A stretch of 38,131 nt of DNA, taken from an uncultured bacterium (lineage in GTDB: Bacteria; Bacillota_I; Bacilli_A; RFN20; CAG-826). The stretch lies in contig CASFQR010000013.1 of assembly GCA_949297275.1 (NCBI GenBank), forward strand, positions 1-38,131. The letters are read 5' to 3'. Position 1 is the stretch's first letter. Every line of letters begins with the position of its first letter. Shown in pieces: positions 7,730 to 15,439 of the stretch. The position numbers were made by a program, and so were the translations under genes. A model generated the notes under the pieces. It was not told the DNA's origin. It did no database searches and saw only the letters and a list, made by a program, of their open reading frames with translations.

Positions 7730-10021
7730 TTATTGAATGGTTATTTTTAATTGATAATTGAATTTATCATTAAATATTTTTATTATTCCCTCGCCTTTTT
7801 GTTTGTTTTTATTTCGCACTAAAATTAGAGTTTCGCCACCAAGCAAACCTACTGAGGCAGGACTTAATAATAGGAGATTATCACTAACGCTAATATTGAT
7901 GACTTCGCTAGAATATTTTAAAACATTATTATAATTATCTAGATGCGAAACTTTGATTGGCATAATATCATATGTTTCACCCTCGTTTAAAGTTGGTTTT
8001 AATGGTTTAATATTCAAGGTAGAATATTTATGAGGGCCAAAGTTTTTCTCGATTACTAATTTATCATTTTTATAGCCTTCATAACGATAAGTAAAAGATT
8101 TTCCACCCCAACTAGCGACATATTTATTGTATAAATCGACTAAATCAGAGTACTTTAAATGATATTTAATCATTAATGTTGCTAATGACAAATAATGCTT
8201 TGCCTTTAAATGATTAAAGCCATGAATTGCGACATAAGATAATAATTTTGCAATTTTTCGGCGATCTTTAAGATGATATTTTTCTTCTAAGAAAGTTTCT
8301 CCGATTAGATCGTCGATAATAATTGGAGGATGCTTTAAATTTTTAAATTGCTTTTTAGTAGGATAAAATGTTTTAACAAATTGACCATTTTTATATAACT
8401 TTACATAATCGACATTTGTGAAAATATAAATATTTTCAAGCCGTGCTTCATTATAATCGCCAGGATGCATCTGATTTAAAACTTCCATGACAACATATTT
8501 ATCGCTTTGAGAGGAGTAGGCATAACTAGCCCACTTTTTATTGCGATTAATGTCTAAAACACCATGGTGACAAATGCTATCACCTGAGCCAAAATCTTGA
8601 TGGGTATAATAATCGGCGTAACACCATCCGATCGCGCCTAGGAGGTTATCAAATTTATAATTATCATTAATTACTAACAAATGCCTTAAAGCGTGAGCGA
8701 GGTTTCTACTAGAAGCATCATAAATTTTAGTAGGAAACATATGTCCTAAATATTCGGTTACTAAATATGGTTTGCCTTTACTTTTAATATGTTTAGGGTT
8801 TTCTAATCCTGCCTTTAAATTTTTACAAAAAAAGTCGTTATATGCATAAATATCTTCTAAAAGTTCACTATTTTTAAAGTTTCTAACACCTAATGTCGGG
8901 CGATAATTATCTAAATTATGGACGATTTTATTACCATTAAGATATAGTTCATGGTCATCCATCGATTCATCAATACGCACGCCATAAGCAATCAGTGATG
9001 GATGATTATATTCTTCTAAGACCATCCTTTTTAAAAAAACATAATATGTCTCTCGCCACTTTTTAGTTTTACCAATATGTTGCCATCCTGGTACTTCGTT
9101 GATATAAAGTAAACCAACCTCATCTAATTTATTTAGAAAATGTCTGATTTCTTCGAGCGACTTAGTTAAGGCGTTATTGATGTAGGGATACATTTCATGA
9201 CGATTTAAACCGATTAATTTCACCTTATTACCGTTTAAATAAAACCCATCTTTTTTAAAGAGGATTTCGCGATAGCCATATTTATATTCTTTTTCGTCCA
9301 TTACTTGATTATCACTTATTAGTTTTATATTAAGAGTATATAAATAGGGGCAATCTAAATCCCATAATTTTGGTGAAGTGATTCGGAATTCATCATCTTC
9401 ACTTTCTTTAATTATTTTTCCTGATCCATCTTTGATTTGATAAATAATTTTATAAGGTAGTTTTTTATCATTAAAAATAACGGAACGTACTTTTGTTAAG
9501 CCATTAATCGCGGCATCAATGAAAACATTTTCTAAATAAACTTCTTTTTTAATTTCTAGAAAAACTTCCCGATAGATACCGCAAAAAGATAAATAATCGA
9601 CGACATTTCCAAAAGGTGGGATATCTTTATCTTCATGTCCATCTAAGATGATGATTATGGTGTTTTCTCCTTCTTTTAAATGATTTTTTATATTGATTCT
9701 TACTGGTAAATATCCTGAAATATAATGACCTATAAGGTCATTATTAATATAGATATCCGCTTGAAGCATAAAACCTAACAGATTTAAAATATAATTATAA
9801 TTTGGGGAAAAATTTTCTAAATTGAATTTTTTAATATATAGATATTTATTTTGATAATTTAGCTCATTGTTATAAGTTAAATTAGAAGAATTAACAGTGT
9901 GAGGAATATCGATAACTTGATAATTATTATCTTCTTTTAACTCAGCAATCTTTTCCTCTGAATATTTTTTAAATTTCCAATTATAGTTTAGATTTATATT
10001 CATTTCTAAAAAAAATAACAT
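7730..10021 (-). CDS. GH2 glycosidase-like protein lacking a conserved core segment
   Basis: This 763-aa cytoplasmic protein has GH2 order: an N-terminal jelly roll with FGNVVDYLSFCGIYREV (~137-153), an Ig-like domain, a TIM barrel starting at KLIGLNRHE (268-276), and a C-terminal region. The nucleophile is likely E423 (VTEYLGHMFPTK). The acid/base motif, usually N-E, reads D351-E352 (GVRIDES). Between TKSLEEI and HFLNKLDEVGLL (about residue 294) the stretch that normally carries RTSHYP is absent, an in-frame gap of roughly 20 residues. Relatives are beta-galactosidases or beta-glucuronidases; this copy may be impaired or altered. An alternative ATG at 10003 (MNINLNYN) fits family starts. Confidence 0.8.
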   Translation of the reverse strand: MLFFLEMNINLNYNWKFKKYSEEKIAELKEDNNYQVIDIPHTVNSSNLTYNNELNYQNKYLYIKKFNLENFSPNYNYILNLLGFMLQADIYINNDLIGHYISGYLPVRINIKNHLKEGENTIIIILDGHEDKDIPPFGNVVDYLSFCGIYREVFLEIKKEVYLENVFIDAAINGLTKVRSVIFNDKKLPYKIIYQIKDGSGKIIKESEDDEFRITSPKLWDLDCPYLYTLNIKLISDNQVMDEKEYKYGYREILFKKDGFYLNGNKVKLIGLNRHEMYPYINNALTKSLEEIRHFLNKLDEVGLLYINEVPGWQHIGKTKKWRETYYVFLKRMVLEEYNHPSLIAYGVRIDESMDDHELYLNGNKIVHNLDNYRPTLGVRNFKNSELLEDIYAYNDFFCKNLKAGLENPKHIKSKGKPYLVTEYLGHMFPTKIYDASSRNLAHALRHLLVINDNYKFDNLLGAIGWCYADYYTHQDFGSGDSICHHGVLDINRNKKWASYAYSSQSDKYVVMEVLNQMHPGDYNEARLENIYIFTNVDYVKLYKNGQFVKTFYPTKKQFKNLKHPPIIIDDLIGETFLEEKYHLKDRRKIAKLLSYVAIHGFNHLKAKHYLSLATLMIKYHLKYSDLVDLYNKYVASWGGKSFTYRYEGYKNDKLVIEKNFGPHKYSTLNIKPLKPTLNEGETYDIMPIKVSHLDNYNNVLKYSSEVINISVSDNLLLLSPASVGLLGGETLILVRNKNKQKGEGIIKIFNDKFNYQLKITIQ

Positions 10022-10053
10022 AATTATTATATAATACTTTTGAGGTAAAAAAT
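10022..10053. promoter_or_regulatory. 32-bp divergent promoter between GH2 and GH36 genes
   Basis: TATAAT can be read on both strands here (10030-10035 plus; 10031-10026 minus), so the two divergent promoters overlap almost completely. The plus gene has a GAGGT ribosome site (10042-10046). The minus gene has none, and its -10 is 4 nt from the ATG at 10021. Joint regulation of the pair is likely. Confidence 0.5.
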
Positions 10054-12393
10054 ATGGTTGAATTTCTTGATAATCTTGTTCATCTTAAGACAAAAAATCT
10101 TTCTTATCTTTTTTATATAAATTCTTATCAAAATCTCGAATTTCTTTATTTTGGCAAAAAAATTTCATTAGTTAATAATGATCGGTCCATTTTTGAAAAA
10201 CGAGCCTTTTTAAAAGGTACTTCAATTACTAATGATGAACATGGTGATTGTGCATATTCATTAGATTTAGTTGCTCACGAATATTCCTATCCTTTACGCG
10301 GCGATTTTAAAGAAGTGGCAATTATCTTAAAAGGACAAGAAGGCTATTATTTTGAACCTAAATTTAAAGATATCGCAATTAAAAAGAATGATGATATCGT
10401 TTTTCCTGAGCAATTTCCTTTCCCTCATGATGTTGATGAGGAAGTAATCGTCACTTTAATTGATGAAAAAATTAATGTCATCCTCAAATTGCATTACCTT
10501 GTCATTATCGATTCTGATATTATCGGCAAATATGTTGAAGTTGTTAATGGGGGCGAAAGGGAAGTTGAAGTTCAAAAAATAATGTCGATGCAACTCGATT
10601 TAGATAACGATGAATACGAAGCTATATCTTTTTATGGCGGTTGGGCAAGCGAAATGCATCAAACGCGCGAGAAGTTAATGCCTGGAACATTTATTATTGA
10701 TTCAAAAATAGGTTTTTCGGGTAATCGTCATAATTCTTTCTTTGCTGTGTGCCAAAAGAATACCTCTTTTACTGAGGGAGCAGCGTATGCGTTTAATTTA
10801 ATTTATAGTGGCAATCATTATGCGAGTTTAGAAGTTTCTTCTTATCATCGCTTAAGAATTTTACAAGGCATTAATCCTTATTTATTTAATTTTCATTTAA
10901 AGAACAATCAGTCTTTCTTTACCCCAATGGCGATTATGACATTTTCTATTAATGGCTTAAATGGCATCGCAAATAACATGCATCATTTCGTTAATAACCA
11001 TTTAATTTTAAAACAGTGGAATAATTTTCCGCGGCCAATTTTAATTAATAATTGGGAAGGAACAAATTTTGATTTTAATGAAAGAAAAATTTTAGATTTA
11101 GCTAAAGAAGCCGCAAAATTTGGCATCGAGTTATTTGTTTTAGATGACGGTTGGTTTTCCTATCGCAATAACGATTTAGCGGGTTTAGGAGATTATTGGG
11201 TAAATAAAAAGAAACTACCGCACGGTATCGATGGACTAGCGAAAAAGATTAATAAGTTAGGAATGCAATTCGGCTTATGGTTCGAGCCCGAATCAATCAA
11301 TGAGAATAGCGATTTATATCGCGCGCATCCTGAATATGTCTTAAGAAACAAAAATTATGAACCTTTATATTCGCGTCACCAATTTTTGCTCAATTTAGCG
11401 TTAAAAGAAGTGCAAGATTATATTATCGAAAATGTTTCATCAATTTTAGCAAGCGCGAATATTTCTTATGTCAAATGGGACATGAATCGGCCGATGTCCG
11501 ATATAACTAGCGACGATTTCCTCAATGGTGAAATTTACCATCGCTATATTTTAGGTCTTTATCGCGTGATGGACACTTTGACAAAAAAATTTCCCAATGT
11601 ATTATTTGAAGGATGCGCAAGTGGTGGCAATCGCTTTGATTTGGGCATTTTGAGATATTTTCCACAAATTTGGTCGAGTGATAATACTGATGCGATCGAC
11701 CGCAATGAAATCCAATCATCACTATATTTAGGTTATCCTCTTTCGAGCGTTTCTAATCATGTTTCTGCTTCAATTTCGCAACAAGAGCTGCGTCCCTCCT
11801 CTTTAGCAACGCGTTTTAACACGGCGGTTTTTGGAGCTTTTGGTTATGAACTGCTTTTAAGCGAGCTGAAGCCTTACGAAAAAGAAGAAGTTAAAAAGCA
11901 AGTTGCTTTTATGAAGGAACACCGCTTAACTTTGCAATATGGCAATTTTTATCAATTTAAATCTTTGAAAAGAGATAATTATGGTATTTGGATGGCAATT
12001 AGTCAGGATAAAAGTGAAGCGATTATTGCTCATTTTAATGGCGTTAGTGACCTTTTACCACACGAGAATTATCTTTACGGCGAAGGTTTTATTAGTGAAG
12101 CTAAATATCACGTTCAAGTTTTAAAACAAAAAATAGACATTACTAAATTCGGTAATTTAATTAATATGGTTACGCCTATTCATCTTGATCCAAACGGTTT
12201 AATTGTCAACGTCCTTTCTAAATATAAAACGATGGAAACTGAAGACGAGGAATATGTAGTCTATGGTTCATCATTAAATAACAAAGTAATTAAATTAAAA
12301 CCTCAGTGGGCAGGAACTGGATTTAATAATTCGATGCGCCTAATGGGTGATTTCGGCAGTCGTTTATACCTAATTAAGAAAACTGAAGACTAA
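10054..12393 (+). CDS. GH36 alpha-galactosidase
   Basis: This 779-aa protein removes alpha-1,6-galactose from melibiose or raffinose-type sugars by a retaining mechanism. It has an N-terminal beta-sandwich and a TIM barrel beginning near PRPILINNWEGT (~residue 327). The nucleophile is D476 in KWDMNR and the acid/base is D543 in SSDNTDA. FEGCASGGNRFDLG precedes the latter, as in the family. There is no signal peptide, so it acts in the cytoplasm after uptake, plausibly through the GPH symporter. It is divergent from the GH2 gene. It is somewhat longer than the ~730 aa typical of Firmicutes GH36 enzymes. Confidence 0.93.
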   Translation: MVEFLDNLVHLKTKNLSYLFYINSYQNLEFLYFGKKISLVNNDRSIFEKRAFLKGTSITNDEHGDCAYSLDLVAHEYSYPLRGDFKEVAIILKGQEGYYFEPKFKDIAIKKNDDIVFPEQFPFPHDVDEEVIVTLIDEKINVILKLHYLVIIDSDIIGKYVEVVNGGEREVEVQKIMSMQLDLDNDEYEAISFYGGWASEMHQTREKLMPGTFIIDSKIGFSGNRHNSFFAVCQKNTSFTEGAAYAFNLIYSGNHYASLEVSSYHRLRILQGINPYLFNFHLKNNQSFFTPMAIMTFSINGLNGIANNMHHFVNNHLILKQWNNFPRPILINNWEGTNFDFNERKILDLAKEAAKFGIELFVLDDGWFSYRNNDLAGLGDYWVNKKKLPHGIDGLAKKINKLGMQFGLWFEPESINENSDLYRAHPEYVLRNKNYEPLYSRHQFLLNLALKEVQDYIIENVSSILASANISYVKWDMNRPMSDITSDDFLNGEIYHRYILGLYRVMDTLTKKFPNVLFEGCASGGNRFDLGILRYFPQIWSSDNTDAIDRNEIQSSLYLGYPLSSVSNHVSASISQQELRPSSLATRFNTAVFGAFGYELLLSELKPYEKEEVKKQVAFMKEHRLTLQYGNFYQFKSLKRDNYGIWMAISQDKSEAIIAHFNGVSDLLPHENYLYGEGFISEAKYHVQVLKQKIDITKFGNLINMVTPIHLDPNGLIVNVLSKYKTMETEDEEYVVYGSSLNNKVIKLKPQWAGTGFNNSMRLMGDFGSRLYLIKKTED

Positions 12394-12406
12394 TTTTAGG
12401 ATAAAT

Positions 12407-12453
12407 GGCTCATAACCCGGAGGTCATTGGTTCAAATCCATTCCCCGCAACCA
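12407..12453 (+). pseudogene. 3' half of tRNA-Met (CAT), probable integration scar
   Basis: This 47-nt stretch matches a tRNA-Met from the anticodon stem onward: loop ctCATaa (anticodon 12411-12413), a T-loop GGTTCAAATC, a 3' acceptor strand ccccgca (12443-12449), then A and an encoded CCA. Similarity stops inside the 5' anticodon stem, and no matching 5' acceptor (tgcgggg) lies upstream. The T stem has one T-T mismatch. This is the usual shape of an attachment site left when an element integrates into a tRNA 3' half. It cannot form a working tRNA. Confidence 0.8.
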
Positions 12454-12464
12454 AGCGTAAGATA

Positions 12465-12491
12465 ATAGGAACATAGTGGTTCCTATTTTTT
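12465..12491 (+). terminator. Rho-independent terminator
   Basis: Perfect 8-bp arms ATAGGAAC (12465-12472) and GTTCCTAT (12479-12486), loop ATAGTG, followed by a T-run. It lies 11 nt after the tRNA-Met fragment and so is probably the original tRNA terminator. It now also ends the GH36 transcript and may stop the convergent MATE gene less efficiently. Confidence 0.85.
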
Positions 12492-12493
12492 AT

Positions 12494-13894
12494 TTAATCA
12501 TTATCAATTCCTTTTAAGACATTAATCTTTTGCCATTTGCCTTTTTGCCAACGAATATAAAAAGCTATTCCGCGAACGCATTCATCTAAGCAAGCGCCGA
12601 TAAAAGCGCCGTAAATCCCTAGATTAAAGACGATGCTAAATAATGCGGATACACCAACTGTAAATACCCACGAAGTTAAAATTGAACTAATGACTGGAAA
12701 GATGATATCGCCAGCGGTTTCTAACCCCTTAACATAAATTAAATTAGTCGCTCGACCTTGCTCTAAGATAATATTAATCAATAAGCAAAAGACAGCCGTT
12801 AATCCACAATAATTAATACTTACATTATCAACATTAATTAATGGATCATTGATTGAAGGAAGCATTAAAGCATTAAACACAGGATAAGCAATTGCTAAAA
12901 CGATAATAGACATTATGAAAGAAATAATTCTAGCCATTTTACCCGTCTCAATAACTAATTTTTTGGCTCGTATTTTGTCGTTTTCTCCTAATAGTGTTCC
13001 CTCAATAACTTGCATAGCTATTCCGCTTCCGCTTGCAAAAAGATAAATGATTGAGGTAAAGGTCATAATATATGTTCTTAAATTTTGATCTAGAACTGGA
13101 CAAGAATAATTGACGATGATTGTTAAAACAAATTGCGATAAATTATATGATAAAGTTTCACCAGCGGTAGGGAGACCAATTTTTAATTGCTTTTTCAAAT
13201 AATTTATCGGAAAGGGTTTTAATTCACGAAAGGATATTTTCTCTTTAATTGATAATCTAAAAAACAAGTATGAACATATAAAAGAAATAAAGCGCGAGAT
13301 TAAAGTCGCACTTCCTACCCCAATAATTTTTGAATTAATATCTATTTCTTGGAAACCAAAAATGACTATCGCACATATAATGATATTAGTAACATTTGTT
13401 AGCAGTGAAATCATCGTTGGTTCTTTCATTTTTTTATTCGCTCTTAAAAAATTGGCATAAGCCTGATTTAGCGAATAAAAAATTAAGGAAGGCGCGCTAA
13501 AATATAAATAGATTTTCGCAAGTGGAATGACGATTTCATCGACTTGCATCATCTTGAAAATAAATCCAGATAAAGCAAATAATATCAAACAAACGACGAT
13601 GCCTATTAGCAAATTTAAAAATAGGGTAAGGGGATATATCTTTTTGACGCCTCGATCATTTTTTGCCCCTTTTAATTGACTAATTAAGATTAAAGATGAA
13701 GCTGCTAAAACATTGAAACTAACGATAAAAATATTTGTAATTTGATTGACTTGACCAATCGCATTTGTCGCACTAGGAATACCCGCAAACATAAATTGAT
13801 TGATATAGCCAATACCAACACCTAGTATCAATTCAATAAAGATGGGTATTGCTAGTTTAATGGTATTTCGATTTTCATAAAACAACTTGATCAT
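12494..13894 (-). CDS. MATE family efflux transporter
   Basis: This 466-aa integral membrane protein has about 12 helices in two related halves. The opening (KLAIPIFIELILGVGIGYINQFMFAG) and FLRANKKMKEPTMISLLTNVTNIIICAIVIFG around residues 149-180 are typical of MATE exporters, which expel drugs or metabolites in exchange for Na+ or H+. The substrate is unknown. No ribosome site precedes the ATG, and a TATTAA -10 (13910-13905) ends 10 nt upstream, so a very short leader is likely. The gene ends just past the tRNA-Met terminator and is divergent from the GH32 gene. Confidence 0.87.
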   Translation of the reverse strand: MIKLFYENRNTIKLAIPIFIELILGVGIGYINQFMFAGIPSATNAIGQVNQITNIFIVSFNVLAASSLILISQLKGAKNDRGVKKIYPLTLFLNLLIGIVVCLILFALSGFIFKMMQVDEIVIPLAKIYLYFSAPSLIFYSLNQAYANFLRANKKMKEPTMISLLTNVTNIIICAIVIFGFQEIDINSKIIGVGSATLISRFISFICSYLFFRLSIKEKISFRELKPFPINYLKKQLKIGLPTAGETLSYNLSQFVLTIIVNYSCPVLDQNLRTYIMTFTSIIYLFASGSGIAMQVIEGTLLGENDKIRAKKLVIETGKMARIISFIMSIIVLAIAYPVFNALMLPSINDPLINVDNVSINYCGLTAVFCLLINIILEQGRATNLIYVKGLETAGDIIFPVISSILTSWVFTVGVSALFSIVFNLGIYGAFIGACLDECVRGIAFYIRWQKGKWQKINVLKGIDND

Positions 13895-14095
13895 TGGCGT
13901 TTATTTAATATGCATAGACACACATTTTAATGATATTTTATCTCTTAGCAAGATATAAAATTATAATTTATCATCCAACATTCATTTTTTGGTAAATATG
14001 ATTATACTTCAAGAATAGAAATTTCTTTAAATCAACTAAAATAGTTTGATTTTTCATAGTAAAATCCTTTTATTAAATTTAATATTAAGTTAGCT
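13895..14095. promoter_or_regulatory. Divergent regulatory region with two imperfect dyads
   Basis: Two imperfect inverted repeats lie between the MATE and GH32 genes. The first is ATTTTATCTC / GATATAAAAT (13935-13944, 13952-13961). The second is AAATCAACTA / TAGTTTGATTT (about 14029-14051), with a one-base bulge. A TAAAAT (14060-14065) and a TAATAT (14080-14085) are candidate -10 boxes for GH32, which has no ribosome site. The second dyad could be a sugar-regulator operator. Confidence 0.4.
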
Positions 14096-15439
14096 ATGAA
14101 AAAAGAAGATGAGTTAACTAGACAAGTAATCGCTTATATAGAAAGCGATCACTTAACTTTATTAGCAAAACCGCGATTTCATTTTTCCGCGCCAAAAGGA
14201 TGGATCAATGATCCGAATGGTTTAGTTTATATCGACGATCGATACTATCTTTCTTATCAATATAATCCTTTAGAAAATTATTGGAATAATATCGCCATTG
14301 GTCGATCGACTAGTCATGATTTATTATCATTTGACTTTCTTGATGTTGCCTTATATCCAAATAAAAGTATCAATGGTATTTTTTCTGGATCATCAATTTT
14401 AATCGATGAGAAGATCTATCAATATTATACTAGGCATCGTATTTATAATGGCATAGTAGTAGAAGAAATTGCTTTAGCTATTTCTGATTCGTTATATCGT
14501 CTTATTGATTATGGGGAAGTAATTATTAAAGCCGACGATGCTCCCTTTTTAGTTGATAAAAGTAATTTTCGCGATTCGTTTATTTATCAAGAAAATGAAC
14601 ATTATTTCTTATTTGTCGCCTCGAGAAATTTAGAAAATAATCGAGGAGTAATTTTAGTCTTTATTAGTAAGGACGCTATTAAATTTCGATACCATACATT
14701 TTTCGATAATCTAATAGAGGATTGTTGGATGTATGAATGCCCTTCTTTTGCTAAAATTGCTAATAAATACGTTTTGAGTTATTCTTATATTGATAAAGGA
14801 AAAAATCATTCATCAAATCGCACGGAATATGTTTTATTAAAGATTGATTTATCCTTTCCAAAAGAGTATCAAATTATAGCGAAAAACAAGTTTGATTTTG
14901 GGTTAGATTTTTACGCTCCGCAAATTTATTTAGATAAAAATAAACAACCTTTTATTTTTGGTTGGGTTAATGATTGGGTTAAAAAGCGTTCGCAAAAGTA
15001 TCATTTAAATTTTGAAGGTGTTTTTACTTTCCCGCGCTACTTGTCATTAAAAGGAAGCGCCTTAATCCAAACGCCGCCGATTTTATTAGAAAGCGAAGTT
15101 AAAGATATCGTTTTAGCAAAAAGTGTGCAAATTCCAACAATTTCACATCTAATCCTTAATATTTTTCCTGAAATTCGTTTAAAATTTATTGCTAAAGATG
15201 AAGTGAATATCTTTCAAATTACAAAAAAATATTTCGCCTTTAATGAAGCGAAATACTTTGCCAAACTTTCAAATTCAATAAGAGTAGATATTTATTTAGA
15301 TCGTAGCATTATTGAGATTTATATTAATGAAGGGGAAATAGTTTTATCTAGTCGCTATTTCCCCTTTAGTGATATGATTGATTTAGAAATTGATCAATTA
15401 GATCATCTTAAATCTTTTAAACTTCTGAAATTAAAGTAA
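14096..15439 (+). CDS. GH32 beta-fructosidase / sucrose(-6-P) hydrolase-like protein
   Basis: This 447-aa cytoplasmic protein would hydrolyse sucrose or fructosides. It has a five-bladed propeller and a C-terminal beta-sandwich (VDIYLDRSIIEIYIN). Catalytic residues are present: D39 in WINDPNG (nucleophile), D160 in the FRD motif (transition-state stabiliser) and E214 in MYECPS (acid/base). Two normally conserved neighbours differ: the usual RDP is RDS, and the usual ECPD is ECPS. The protein is slightly short for the family. Its end overlaps the convergent lipoprotein gene by 23 bp. Confidence 0.85.
   Translation: MKKEDELTRQVIAYIESDHLTLLAKPRFHFSAPKGWINDPNGLVYIDDRYYLSYQYNPLENYWNNIAIGRSTSHDLLSFDFLDVALYPNKSINGIFSGSSILIDEKIYQYYTRHRIYNGIVVEEIALAISDSLYRLIDYGEVIIKADDAPFLVDKSNFRDSFIYQENEHYFLFVASRNLENNRGVILVFISKDAIKFRYHTFFDNLIEDCWMYECPSFAKIANKYVLSYSYIDKGKNHSSNRTEYVLLKIDLSFPKEYQIIAKNKFDFGLDFYAPQIYLDKNKQPFIFGWVNDWVKKRSQKYHLNFEGVFTFPRYLSLKGSALIQTPPILLESEVKDIVLAKSVQIPTISHLILNIFPEIRLKFIAKDEVNIFQITKKYFAFNEAKYFAKLSNSIRVDIYLDRSIIEIYINEGEIVLSSRYFPFSDMIDLEIDQLDHLKSFKLLKLK

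Noticed and set aside
11522-11722. Minus-strand frame inside the alpha-galactosidase gene
   Set aside because: It overlaps the catalytic region of a clear GH36 gene; a shadow frame.
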